This document shows positions 1 through 6,216 of a stretch of 12,024 nt of DNA, piece by piece. The stretch's first letter is position 1; every line of letters begins with the position of its first letter. The notes under the pieces were generated by a model. That model was not told the origin of the DNA. It did no database searches and saw only the letters and a program-made list of their open reading frames with translations. The DNA lies in NCBI GenBank assembly GCA_900769475.1, contig CAAGGQ010000232.1, positions 1 to 12,024 of the forward strand, written 5' to 3'. The DNA comes from Clostridia bacterium (GTDB lineage Bacteria > Bacillota > Clostridia > Oscillospirales > CAG-272). The position numbers and the translations under genes were made by a program.

Positions 1-902
1 CCAATGGCCGCCAGGGCGGTGACCATCAAAAACTTGCTGGCACCCTTGAGCACGCTCGACGCTGCCACGGGGATCCAGCCAAGGCTGTTGACGATGGCCA
101 GCAACAAAAATCCGCCAATGAACCAGGGAATGATCTTGACCAGGTTGACCTTTTGACCGTTGCTCGCGACCTTCAGCTCCTTCTGCTTCATGCGGGTACC
201 GATGTAAGCGAACACCAGCACGGTGGGAATGATGGCAATGGTACGGGTCAGCTTTACCATGGTGGCAAAGTCCCCCGCGATCTCCGAAAAGGCGTAGCCC
301 GAGGCCACCACGCTGGCCGTATCGTTCACCGAGGTTCCTGCCCAAATGCCGTAGGCCATATCGGTCATGCCCAGGGCCTTGCCCATGAGAGGATACAGGG
401 CCACCATCACCATGTCAAACAGGAAGGTGGAGGATAGGGCAAAGGCAACGTCCTTATCGTCGGCGTCGATCACGGGAGCAATGGCCGCCACGGCAGAGCC
501 GCCGCAAATGCCGGTGCCCGCCGAGATCAGATTGCTCAGCTTCCAATTCAGGCCAAACAGCTTACGCACAAAAAATCCGCCGCCAAAGCACATGGCAAAG
601 GTGAAGATCATTACAAAGAAGGTCATTTTTCCCACCGAAAGGATGGTATTGACCGACAGGGACGCTCCCAGCAGGACAATGGCCACCTTAAGGATCCGCT
701 TGGAAGTGAATTTGAGTGAGGGTTTGATCCACGCGGGATGGAAAAAGCTATTGATGATGGTGCCCAAAAAGAGGGCGATGATGGAGGCTCCCAAGAGTCC
801 TCCGGGAATCAGCTCCTCCAGCAACACCGAAACGCCCGCCACCCCAAAGCAAATGGCCACGCCGCCCCAAAAGATACCGTATTTTTTCAGTTTCTCTTTC
901 AT
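1..902 (-). CDS. YeiH-family (UPF0324) putative sulfate exporter, 3' end missing
   Basis: About 300 residues are visible; the C-terminus lies beyond the left edge. The protein is very hydrophobic, with many membrane-spanning stretches and short charged loops. Two stretches identify the family: GTGICGGSA at residues 129-137 and GTSVNDTAS at 189-197, both in glycine/serine-rich breaks between helices. Members of this family (Cons_hypoth698) are inner-membrane proteins of about 330-350 residues, often annotated as putative sulfate exporters, but the substrate is not firmly known. Translation starts MKEKLKKYGIF at an ATG preceded by a GGGGGT stretch about six bases upstream. No clear promoter is visible upstream, and the tRNA terminator at 1148-1180 should block read-through from the right. 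The gene probably starts from a promoter in the repeat-bearing stretch 903-1147. The family call is confident; the substrate is not. Confidence 0.9.
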   Translation of the reverse strand, partial: MKEKLKKYGIFWGGVAICFGVAGVSVLLEELIPGGLLGASIIALFLGTIINSFFHPAWIKPSLKFTSKRILKVAIVLLGASLSVNTILSVGKMTFFVMIFTFAMCFGGGFFVRKLFGLNWKLSNLISAGTGICGGSAVAAIAPVIDADDKDVAFALSSTFLFDMVMVALYPLMGKALGMTDMAYGIWAGTSVNDTASVVASGYAFSEIAGDFATMVKLTRTIAIIPTVLVFAYIGTRMKQKELKVASNGQKVNLVKIIPWFIGGFLLLAIVNSLGWIPVAASSVLKGASKFLMVTALAAI

Positions 903-973
903 GATTTTACCCCCGATGAAATGGTTTCGCCTTTGGCAAAATGAAGTTGGGTTCGGCGGACATAAGCGAACAA

Positions 974-1019
974 ATACGGTGCGTGATTTTGTAATAGGAT
1001 TCCTTTCAACGCACCGTAT
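974..1019. repeat. 11-base inverted repeat in the yeiH upstream region
   Basis: ATACGGTGCGT at 974-984 is repeated in inverted form as ACGCACCGTAT at 1009-1019, with 24 bases between. With a two-base offset the match extends outward to GAAC/GTTC. It sits in the gene-free stretch between yeiH and the tRNA operon, next to the hairpin ladder at 1036-1144. It could be the end of a small mobile or dispersed repeat, or an operator for yeiH. Nothing in this window decides between these. Confidence 0.6.
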
Positions 1020-1035
1020 GTTCCTGCCCTTTCGT

Positions 1036-1144
1036 TTGCGCGGAGCGCAACCTCGTTCATTTGAGCCGCAAGCGGCAACGATGTTGAGAAAATCTCAAAT
1101 GATGTTGCCCTTACGGGCAAAAGATGTTGTGCCTTACGGCACAA
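1036..1144. repeat. ladder of five mini-hairpins closed by TTG...CAA
   Basis: Five small perfect hairpins follow one another: 1036-1050, 1063-1078, 1084-1098, 1105-1120 and 1127-1144. Each begins TTG and ends CAA; stems are 5-7 bases and loops 2-4 bases. The last two share the loop TTAC. The last three are each preceded by GATG, making GATGTTG at 1080, 1101 and 1123, a period of 21-22 bases. No credible gene lies in 903-1147. The regular period and closing bases suggest a dispersed repeat element rather than chance. Its function is unknown. Confidence 0.65.
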
Positions 1145-1147
1145 ATG

Positions 1148-1180
1148 AAAAAACCGAAAGCCACAGGCTTTCGGTTTTTT
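1148..1180 (-). terminator. Rho-independent terminator of the tRNA operon
   Basis: A 9-base stem, CCGAAAGCC at 1154-1162 with GGCTTTCGG at 1166-1174 and an ACA loop, is flanked by six A and six T. Read on the minus strand, the A-run touches the encoded CCA of tRNA-Tyr and the stem is followed by six T. It is therefore a compact terminator directly at the tRNA 3' end. The flanks make it able to work in both directions. Confidence 0.93.
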
Positions 1181-1265
1181 GGTGGGAGATGGTGGATTCG
1201 GACCACCGAAGTCAACTGACAACAGATTTACAGTCTGCCCCCTTTGGCCACTCGGGAAATCTCCC
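1180..1265 (-). tRNA. tRNA-Tyr (anticodon GUA)
   Basis: The RNA folds as a class II tRNA with a long variable arm. Acceptor arms GGGAGAT and ATCTCCC pair fully, the discriminator is A, and the 3' CCA is encoded. The anticodon loop CTGTAAA gives GUA for tyrosine. The T-loop is TCCGAAT, with C at the position usually held by U, and the D-arm carries GAGTGGCCAAAGG, as in other bacterial tRNA-Tyr. It is the second gene of a two-tRNA transcript, 29 bases behind tRNA-Thr. Confidence 0.97.
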
Positions 1266-1271
1266 ATATAG

Positions 1272-1291
1272 AAGTCCACCGTGGTGGACTT
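1272..1291. repeat. hairpin in the tRNA-Thr/tRNA-Tyr spacer
   Basis: AAGTCCACC and GGTGGACTT form perfect 9-base arms separated by two bases, filling most of the spacer between the two tRNAs. In the precursor RNA this would fold into a tight stem-loop just behind the CCA of tRNA-Thr. It may guide cleavage of the dimeric precursor. That role is inferred from position only. Confidence 0.7.
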
Positions 1292-1294
1292 TGG

Positions 1295-1369
1295 TGGAGC
1301 TGGTGAACGGAGTCGAACCATCAACCTGCTGATTACAAATCAGCTGCTCTGCCATTGAGCCACACCAGC
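1295..1369 (-). tRNA. tRNA-Thr (anticodon UGU)
   Basis: Standard class I cloverleaf. Acceptor arms GCTGGTG and CACCAGC pair, the discriminator is U, and CCA is encoded. The anticodon stem GCTGA/TCAGC holds the loop TTTGTAA, giving UGU for threonine. The T-arm contains TTCGACT; its outer pairs are G-U, A-U and U-G, so it is weaker than usual. It is the first gene behind the promoter at 1412-1440. Confidence 0.97.
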
Positions 1370-1411
1370 GAACAAGTTCGCCTGCGATCTCGTCGCGTTT
1401 AGAACGAAGGT

Positions 1412-1440
1412 ATTATACCACGAACTCCGCCGTTTGTCAA
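1412..1440 (-). promoter_or_regulatory. consensus sigma-A promoter of the tRNA operon
   Basis: Read on the minus strand, the -35 is TTGACA (1435-1440) and the -10 is TATAAT (1412-1417), with a 17-base spacer and an extended TG before the -10. Transcription would start near 1405, about 35 bases ahead of tRNA-Thr. A small palindrome, GCGAAC-AA-GTTCGC at 1368-1381, overlaps the first bases of tRNA-Thr. Confidence 0.95.
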
Positions 1441-1459
1441 GCCCTTTTTGAAAACTTTT

Positions 1460-2578
1460 TTATTTTTTTCCCAATTTCTTTTCCACGTACAAATTCAGAT
1501 CCCATGCGGGCACTCCCGCAAAGCGACGCAATGTAAAGCGATCGTACTCCGGGAAGGCCGCCTTGATCATCAACGGCAGGGCAAACAGATCCTCGTTGCG
1601 GTGATACAGGGACACCAGCAAGCGGGGATAACAGGCACCAATGGTATCTGCCGAGCCCAAAAGGGCCTCCTTCTCCGAGCCCTCCACGTCGTATTTGATA
1701 TAGTCCACCCGCTGTCCGTCCAGAATATGATCCAGGGTATCGGCCGCGATGGCCTTGACCTTTGCTGGACGGTCGGCCAGGGTGGCGGAACGGTTACTCT
1801 CAAAGGAGGCGTTCCGATTCCCGCTGCCGTCAAAATACAGAGTGGTCTGCTCCGACCAGGCTCCCACGGGGAACGGAAGCACCTGCACCCGAAGCTCCTC
1901 CGTGGCATAGGCCTCCAGCTTGCGGAAATTTCGGGCGTCGGGCTCCATGGCGTAGATCCTCTTCACCCGCCCCTCGGCGTGCTCCAAAAGCTCCCGCACC
2001 GTATCTCCGTTATAGGCTCCCAGGTCAGCGGCTACCTCGATCTCTGCAGGGCGCACCAGGGCGGTCAGAGTGGCCTCCCGATCGCTCTCGGCGGCACGCA
2101 GGCAGGAAATATCCCCCGTCAGCTTAAAGCGCAGGACATTCTCGTAGATCCTTCTTGATTCCTCGTCGGCAAACAGCTCGTAGGCGGCCTCGATCTCCTT
2201 TCGATGCTCCTCAAAAAAGGCGCGGTCAAAGAGCCCGTCACCAAAAGCGGGGACGTCCGGGGCGTAGAGCTCGGCCTCGGCGGCAATGCGGTAGATATTC
2301 TCCAGCACCTCGGGGCGAGAGGTACCAAAGGAGAGGAGGACCACCACGTTCTCGGCACCGTAAAGGGTTTTGATCTCGCTCCAGGAGCGCACGGGGCGGC
2401 CGTGGAAGAGGTGCCCCCGCACGAATCCGTCGCTGGCAAAAAAGTCCTCTACCTCGATCCCCTTGGCGGCACAGGCCTGCAGGATCTTATCCGCCCCGTT
2501 GCCCATACCGTAAAGAACCACCCGCTTGCGGGTTTTGGCAAGGGATTCCCACAGATCCTCCCGAATCTCCAAATTCAT
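1460..2578 (-). CDS. FkbM-family SAM-dependent methyltransferase
   Basis: The 372-residue protein has two parts. Residues about 19-110 form a Rossmann-like nucleotide-binding unit with VLYGMGNGADKI at 21-32. Residues about 180-365 form the FkbM methyltransferase domain: SAM motif VAADLGAYNGDT at 182-193, an acidic MEPD at 211-214, and YIKYDVEGSEKEAL at 293-306. FkbM enzymes usually O-methylate hydroxyls of sugars or secondary metabolites, and relatives often sit in surface-polysaccharide loci, but no such genes are visible here. The acceptor is therefore unknown. The ATG at 2578 is preferred over an in-frame TTG at 2596 because AGGAGG lies seven bases before it and inside the longer reading frame. 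Transcription starts back-to-back with the HIT gene; no clear promoter of its own is seen. No terminator separates its stop from the tRNA promoter, so transcripts may run into the tRNA genes. Confidence 0.9.
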   Translation of the reverse strand: MNLEIREDLWESLAKTRKRVVLYGMGNGADKILQACAAKGIEVEDFFASDGFVRGHLFHGRPVRSWSEIKTLYGAENVVVLLSFGTSRPEVLENIYRIAAEAELYAPDVPAFGDGLFDRAFFEEHRKEIEAAYELFADEESRRIYENVLRFKLTGDISCLRAAESDREATLTALVRPAEIEVAADLGAYNGDTVRELLEHAEGRVKRIYAMEPDARNFRKLEAYATEELRVQVLPFPVGAWSEQTTLYFDGSGNRNASFESNRSATLADRPAKVKAIAADTLDHILDGQRVDYIKYDVEGSEKEALLGSADTIGACYPRLLVSLYHRNEDLFALPLMIKAAFPEYDRFTLRRFAGVPAWDLNLYVEKKLGKK

Positions 2579-2600
2579 ACGCGCGCCTCCTCTCAAAGCC

Positions 2601-2629
2601 TTGACATTTTCTTAGTTTTGTTGTATACT
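2601..2629 (+). promoter_or_regulatory. sigma-A promoter of the HIT gene
   Basis: TTGACA (2601-2606), a 17-base spacer and TATACT (2624-2629) make a near-perfect promoter. Transcription would start near 2636. The -10 region contains the palindrome GTATAC, so a weaker opposite promoter for the methyltransferase gene could overlap it, but no matching -35 is convincing. Confidence 0.9.
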
Positions 2630-2637
2630 AATTCTGT

Positions 2638-2664
2638 AAAATTCTCTTTCAGAAAGGAAATTTT
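2638..2664 (+). promoter_or_regulatory. leader hairpin that covers the HIT ribosome binding site
   Basis: The leader is only about 30 bases and nearly all of it can fold. AAAATT (2638-2643) pairs with AATTTT (2659-2664). After one C-A mismatch, TCTTT (2645-2649) pairs with AAAGG (2653-2657), using one G-U pair, around a CAG loop. The ribosome binding site GAAAGGA lies in the right arm and would be hidden. The stem is mostly A-U, so it could open easily. The regulatory role is inferred. Confidence 0.5.
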
Positions 2665-2665
2665 G

Positions 2666-3010
2666 ATGATGTGTGATTGTATTTTTTGCAAGATCCTGGC
2701 GGGCGACATTCCCTCCACCAAGGTCTACGAGGACGAAAAGATCTACGCCTTTCGCGATATCAACCCCATGGCTCCCGTGCACGTGCTGGTAATTCCCAAG
2801 GAGCACATTCCCTCGGCCAACGGAGTGACCTCCGAGAACAGCGCATACGTTGCGCGGATCTTTGAGGCCATTCCCAAGATCACCGCGGCAGAGGGCCTGA
2901 CCAACGGCTACCGGGTGATCACCAACTGCGGTGAGGACGGCTGCCAATCGGTCAAGCATCTCCACTTCCATCTCCTGGGCGGCAAAAAGCTCCCCGAGAA
3001 CATGGGCTGA
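2666..3010 (+). CDS. HIT-family (HINT-like) nucleotide hydrolase
   Basis: The 114-residue protein has the usual length and order of a bacterial histidine-triad protein. It starts with the Cys-rich CDCIFCKI, has INPMAPVHVLVIPKEH in the middle, and ends with the triad HLHFHLLGG at 98-106. The middle histidine, H100, should be the nucleophile. Relatives such as HINT hydrolyse nucleoside phosphoramidates and aminoacyl-adenylates in the cytoplasm; the physiological substrate is usually unknown. Two adjacent ATG codons are possible starts (2666 and 2669); GAAAGGA lies seven bases before the first. The gene is monocistronic, with its own promoter and a terminator shared with the converging aspartate kinase gene. 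The family assignment is secure. Confidence 0.95.
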   Translation: MMCDCIFCKILAGDIPSTKVYEDEKIYAFRDINPMAPVHVLVIPKEHIPSANGVTSENSAYVARIFEAIPKITAAEGLTNGYRVITNCGEDGCQSVKHLHFHLLGGKKLPENMG

Positions 3011-3024
3011 TCCCAACGGCAAAA

Positions 3025-3061
3025 GAGGAACCGATCCAAAAAAAGCGGTTCCTCCTTTTTT
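3025..3061. terminator. bidirectional terminator between HIT and aspartate kinase genes
   Basis: GAGGAACCG (3025-3033) and CGGTTCCTC (3046-3054) form a perfect 9-base stem with a 12-base loop. On the plus strand a T-run follows (3056-3061); on the minus strand four T follow. It should end both converging transcripts. Confidence 0.88.
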
Positions 3062-3069
3062 ATGCCCTT

Positions 3070-4389
3070 TTATGCCTTGACGAATTCACGGTAAATGGCA
3101 TTCATCGCCTTTTCAAAGTCGTGCTCCTCCACACCCACGATGATGTTGAGCTCGCTGGAGCCCTGGTCGATCATGCGGATGTTCACGTCGGCACCCGAAA
3201 TGGCGTCAAACACTCTGGCGGCGGTTCCCTTGGCCTTGACCATGCCGCGACCAACCACGGCCAACAGGGCCAGACCGTCCTCGATCACCACGCTATCGGG
3301 ACGAACACTGCGATTGATGGCGTTGATCACTCGCTCCCGCACGGCGTCTACCGAGGTGGTAGAAACCACCACACTCATGGTATCCACGCCCGAGGGCAGA
3401 TGCTCAAAGGAAATATTGTGATCCTCCAGCACCTCCAGAACGCGACGGCCAAAGCCGATCTCAGCGTTCATCATATCCTTTTCAATGGTAATGACCGAAA
3501 GCCCCTTCTTACCGGCCACACCGGTGATGATCTTTTCGGCATCGTACCCATTGGTGGCCGAAACGATCATGGTTCCGGGAGCCGTGGGCTCGTTGGTATT
3601 TCGAATGTTGATCGGAATGCCCGCGTAACGCACGGGGAAGATGGCATCCTCGTGGAGCACCGAAGCACCCATGTAGGAAAGCTCGCGCAGCTCGCGGTAG
3701 GTGATCTCCTTGATGGGCTGAGGATCCTCAACAATGCGAGGATCGGCCATGAGAAAGCCCGAAACGTCGGTCCAGTTCTCGTAAAGCTCGGCCTCGGCAG
3801 CGCGGGCCACGATGGAACCGGTAATATCCGAGCCGCCGCGGCTGAAGGTCTTAATGGTTCCGTTGGGCATCACTCCGTAAAAGCCGGGGATCACCGCGTA
3901 CTCGAAGCGTTGGAGCTCCTTTTTCATTTCCTCGTTGGTCTTTTCGCCGTCAAAGGAGCCGTCCTCCCGGAAGTAGACCACCGATTCGGCGTCGATAAAG
4001 CCAAAGCCCAGCAGCTTGGCCAGGATCAGGGAGTTGAGGTACTCTCCGCGGCTGGCGGCAAAGTCCCGCCCCGAGTGGTGGGTGATTCCGTTGCGGATAT
4101 ACTCCAACTCTCCCGAAATATCAAAATTCAATTCCAGATCGCGAATGATGCTGTTGTAGCGCTCGCAGATCTGACCGTAGTATTCGGTAATATCCTCGTG
4201 ATTGCGCACCATCTCGTAGCAATGATACAGCATATCGGTCACCTTCACGTCCGCGCCATACCGCTTGCCGGGAGCCGAAGCCACGACGTAGCGGCGGTTG
4301 GGGTCGGCCTTCACAATGGCGGCCACTCTGCGAAAATGCTCGGCATCCGCCAGAGAAGAGCCTCCGAATTTTACTACTTTGATTCCCAT
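3070..4389 (-). CDS. lysC: aspartate kinase, monofunctional, two ACT domains
   Basis: The 439-residue enzyme phosphorylates aspartate in the first step of lysine, threonine and methionine synthesis, in the cytoplasm. The kinase part (about 1-280) carries KFGGSS at 7-12, SRGGSDITG at 183-191 and WTDVSGF followed by ADPR at 206-218. Two ACT domains follow, about 297-360 and 373-437, the usual sites for feedback inhibition by lysine or threonine. Length and uninterrupted form fit the ThrD/YclM-type monofunctional class rather than the shorter alpha/beta type or a fusion with homoserine dehydrogenase. Which amino acid inhibits it cannot be read from the sequence, so the symbol marks the enzyme, not the paralogue. 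The ATG at 4389 is chosen because AAAGG lies eight bases upstream; an in-frame ATG at 4398 would touch that site. It has its own promoter and leader hairpin. Confidence 0.95.
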   Translation of the reverse strand: MGIKVVKFGGSSLADAEHFRRVAAIVKADPNRRYVVASAPGKRYGADVKVTDMLYHCYEMVRNHEDITEYYGQICERYNSIIRDLELNFDISGELEYIRNGITHHSGRDFAASRGEYLNSLILAKLLGFGFIDAESVVYFREDGSFDGEKTNEEMKKELQRFEYAVIPGFYGVMPNGTIKTFSRGGSDITGSIVARAAEAELYENWTDVSGFLMADPRIVEDPQPIKEITYRELRELSYMGASVLHEDAIFPVRYAGIPINIRNTNEPTAPGTMIVSATNGYDAEKIITGVAGKKGLSVITIEKDMMNAEIGFGRRVLEVLEDHNISFEHLPSGVDTMSVVVSTTSVDAVRERVINAINRSVRPDSVVIEDGLALLAVVGRGMVKAKGTAARVFDAISGADVNIRMIDQGSSELNIIVGVEEHDFEKAMNAIYREFVKA

Positions 4390-4406
4390 AACATACATCC
4401 TTTCCC

Positions 4407-4427
4407 TTCGGCAAATCCATTGCCGAA
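4407..4427 (-). promoter_or_regulatory. leader hairpin in the aspartate kinase mRNA
   Basis: TTCGGCAA and TTGCCGAA form a perfect 8-base stem with a 5-base loop. It starts about seven bases after the expected transcription start and ends just before the GGGAAAGG ribosome binding site. It could stabilise the mRNA 5' end, affect ribosome access, or act in DNA as an operator. It is far too small for a lysine riboswitch. Confidence 0.6.
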
Positions 4428-4440
4428 CAATCTAATGTAT

Positions 4441-4469
4441 ATTATATGAAAGTTTTTTCCTTTTGTCAA
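4441..4469 (-). promoter_or_regulatory. consensus sigma-A promoter of the aspartate kinase gene
   Basis: On the minus strand the -35 is TTGACA (4464-4469) and the -10 is TATAAT (4441-4446), spaced 17 bases apart. Transcription would start near 4434, giving a leader of about 45 bases. Confidence 0.94.
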
Positions 4470-4542
4470 GATACAAATCGACGAAATCCGAACAAGTTAG
4501 CCCCCCAATCTTGCTCATAGTGCAAAAAAAGTGGGGGAGCCC

Positions 4543-4571
4543 TTGCTTTTCCCCTACAAAACTGCTATAAT
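4543..4571 (+). promoter_or_regulatory. malQ: extended -10 promoter of malQ
   Basis: The -10 is a perfect TATAAT (4566-4571) preceded by TGC, an extended -10. The -35 TTGCTT (4543-4548) is weaker, with a 17-base spacer. Just upstream, CCCCCA (4502-4507) and TGGGGG (4532-4537) form an imperfect inverted repeat that could bind a regulator. Confidence 0.85.
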
Positions 4572-4603
4572 ATAAGAAAATCCTTTGGAAAGGTAAGAAA
4601 ACC

Positions 4604-6031
4604 ATGAAACGCAGCAGCGGTGTTTTGATGCACGTATCCTCCCTATGGGGCGATTACGGCGTGGGCTCCTTTGGCAAGGAAGCACGGGAATGGATCGATT
4701 TCCTGGCCTCCTGCGGCTTCCACGCCTGGCAGGTCCTCCCCTTCTGCCTCCCCGATGAGTGCAATTCTCCCTACAAATCCCACAGCGCTTTTAGCGCCAA
4801 CCCCTATTTCATCGACCTCCCCACCCTGTTTTCTCAGGGACTCCTGACTCGGGAGGAGCTGGATGCGGCACGGCAGACCACGCCCTACACCTGTGAGTTT
4901 GACCGCCTGCGCCGGGAGCGACTTCCCCTTCTGGCCAAGGCCGCCGCGCGGGTGAAGGATCGCGCCCCCATCCACGCCTTTTTGGATTCCCACCCTCAGG
5001 TGGCCAATTTCTGCCGCTATATGGCCATCAAGGCCTCCAACGGCGGTGCCGATTGGATCGATTGGACCACCGATCGCCCCGATGTCGAGGAACTTTGGGT
5101 GTGGCAGTTCACCCAGTACGAGTTCTCCCGCCAATGGAAGGAGCTCAAGGCCTACGCCAACGGACGCGGTATCTCGATCATTGGTGATATTCCCATCTAC
5201 GTGGCCTACGATAGCTCCGACGTTTGGGCCAACCGTTCCCTCTTCCAGCTGGATCAGCGGAACCGTCCCACCGCGGTGGCAGGGGTTCCCCCCGACTACT
5301 TTTGCGAGGACGGCCAGCTCTGGGGCAATCCCCTCTACGATTGGAAGGAAATGAAAAAGGACAACTACGCTTGGTGGCAGGAGCGCATGGCGTTTATGCT
5401 GGAGCTCTTTGACGGCGTGCGCATCGATCACTTCCGCGGGCTGGAATCCTACTTCAGCATTCCCGCCACCGAAACCACCGCCCGCAACGGCGTTTGGAAG
5501 AAGGGCCCCGGCATGTCCTTTATCAAGGCCATGAAGCCCCTGTGCGAGGGGAAGCTGATGATTGCCGAAGATCTGGGAGACATCACCCCCGCGGTCTACG
5601 AGCTGGTAGAAAAGAGCGGCTGCCCCGGCATGCGGGTACTGCAATTCGCCTTCTTGGGCGACGATGGCTCGCCTCACCTGCCCCACAACTACGACAACCA
5701 TTGTGTGGCCTATACCGGCACCCACGATAACAATACCCTTTTGGGCTACGTATGGGATCAGGACGACACCACCCGACAGAAGATCATGGCCTACTGTGGC
5801 TACGAGGGTGATTGGGATGCCTGCTACGATGCCGTGCTGCGCACCATGTTTGCCAGTCACGCCGGCCTCTTGATGCTCCCGGTGCAGGATCTGTTGCAAT
5901 ACGGAAGCGATACCCGCCTCAATACGCCCGGCAACAGCAACGGCAACTGGAGTTATCGCCTCACCCGTCCCCAGCTACAAAAGATCTCGGTTCAAAAATT
6001 CCACCATTGGAATAAACTTTATGGAAGATAA
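4604..6031 (+). CDS. malQ: 4-alpha-glucanotransferase (amylomaltase)
   Basis: The 475-residue cytoplasmic enzyme (glycoside hydrolase family 77) moves maltosyl and longer alpha-1,4-glucan units between maltodextrins and releases glucose. Family landmarks appear in order: SPYKSHSAFSANP at 55-67, GDIPIYV at 194-200, PPDYF with GQLWGNPLYDW at 229-247, GVRIDHFRG at 271-279 with nucleophile D275, IAEDLG at 320-325 with acid/base E322, and TGTHDNNT at 371-378 with transition-state D375. All three catalytic residues are present. Length fits the short Thermus-type enzymes of about 500 residues without N-terminal additions. GGAAAGG lies about ten bases before the ATG. The gene is alone; no other maltose or glycogen gene is in the window. 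A long perfect hairpin starts seven bases after the stop. Confidence 0.97.
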   Translation: MKRSSGVLMHVSSLWGDYGVGSFGKEAREWIDFLASCGFHAWQVLPFCLPDECNSPYKSHSAFSANPYFIDLPTLFSQGLLTREELDAARQTTPYTCEFDRLRRERLPLLAKAAARVKDRAPIHAFLDSHPQVANFCRYMAIKASNGGADWIDWTTDRPDVEELWVWQFTQYEFSRQWKELKAYANGRGISIIGDIPIYVAYDSSDVWANRSLFQLDQRNRPTAVAGVPPDYFCEDGQLWGNPLYDWKEMKKDNYAWWQERMAFMLELFDGVRIDHFRGLESYFSIPATETTARNGVWKKGPGMSFIKAMKPLCEGKLMIAEDLGDITPAVYELVEKSGCPGMRVLQFAFLGDDGSPHLPHNYDNHCVAYTGTHDNNTLLGYVWDQDDTTRQKIMAYCGYEGDWDACYDAVLRTMFASHAGLLMLPVQDLLQYGSDTRLNTPGNSNGNWSYRLTRPQLQKISVQKFHHWNKLYGR

Positions 6032-6038
6032 ATAAGAC

Positions 6039-6084
6039 CTCGGGGGAGGGGGAACTTCTGGAAAGAAGTTCCCCCTCCCCCGAG
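6039..6084. repeat. 21-base perfect hairpin behind malQ
   Basis: Two perfect 21-base arms (6039-6059 and 6064-6084) enclose a GGAA loop, which is a GNRA tetraloop. The core GAACTTCTGGAAAGAAGTTC (6052-6071) recurs with one change at 9946-9965 behind the ABC-F gene. No T-run follows, so it is not a classical terminator. It may block 3' nucleases on the malQ mRNA, or be a dispersed repeat. Confidence 0.9.
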
Positions 6085-6110
6085 CGCCGTCCCCTACCGA
6101 AGAAAAAAAT

Positions 6111-6143
6111 CCCGAAAAACCTTTCAGGGAAAGTTTTTTGGGG
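6111..6143. repeat. 15-base imperfect hairpin, second of three behind malQ
   Basis: The arms 6111-6125 and 6129-6143 pair over 15 positions with one C-T mismatch and one G-T wobble around an AGG loop. The stem mixes a CCC/GGG base, an A/T run and CTTTC/GAAAG at the tip. It lies between the two long perfect hairpins. Confidence 0.6.
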
Positions 6144-6152
6144 TGATGGGGG

Positions 6153-6199
6153 TGTGGGGGAAGCGGGGCTTTTTTGAAAAAAGCCCCGCTTCCCCCACA
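6153..6199. repeat. long GC-rich hairpin, third of three between malQ and the small operon
   Basis: Arms 6153-6175 and 6177-6199 are perfectly complementary over 23 bases with one base between. The outer 17 pairs are TGTGGGGGAAGCGGGGC and its complement; the inner part is six T against six A. It lies 18 bases beyond the stop of the 61-residue gene (6217-6402) and may end that minus-strand transcript, although the T-run is inside the loop rather than after the stem. Confidence 0.85.
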
Positions 6200-6216
6200 A
6201 AGTCCCCATACTTCCC

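Noticed and set aside
903..1147. A promoter for yeiH
   Set aside because: TTGAAA and similar -35-like hexamers exist but none has a fitting -10 at 16-18 bases, so none is listed.
1036..1180. CRISPR-like array
   Set aside because: The units are short self-complementary hairpins of differing sequence, without identical 24-40 base repeats or spacers, and no cas gene is near.
899..1324. Minus-strand open frame of 141 codons over the tRNAs and hairpin ladder
   Set aside because: It begins inside tRNA-Thr and reads through tRNA-Tyr, a terminator and five hairpins; it is a by-product of the repeat sequence.
367..1332. Plus-strand open frame of 321 codons across the yeiH gene, the hairpin ladder and both tRNA genes
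   Set aside because: It is antisense to yeiH and crosses tRNA and terminator structures; its product is low-complexity and resembles no family.
1368..1381. GCGAAC-AA-GTTCGC as an SOS box
   Set aside because: The Gram-positive SOS box needs four bases between CGAAC and GTTCG; here there are two, and it overlaps the tRNA-Thr start.
3121..4449. 442-codon plus-strand frame opposite aspartate kinase
   Set aside because: It has the histidine- and glycine-rich look of an antisense shadow, no ribosome binding site, and it crosses the aspartate kinase promoter.
4643..5899. 418-codon minus-strand frame opposite malQ
   Set aside because: malQ has every catalytic motif in frame; the antisense product is glycine/valine-rich without any recognisable pattern.
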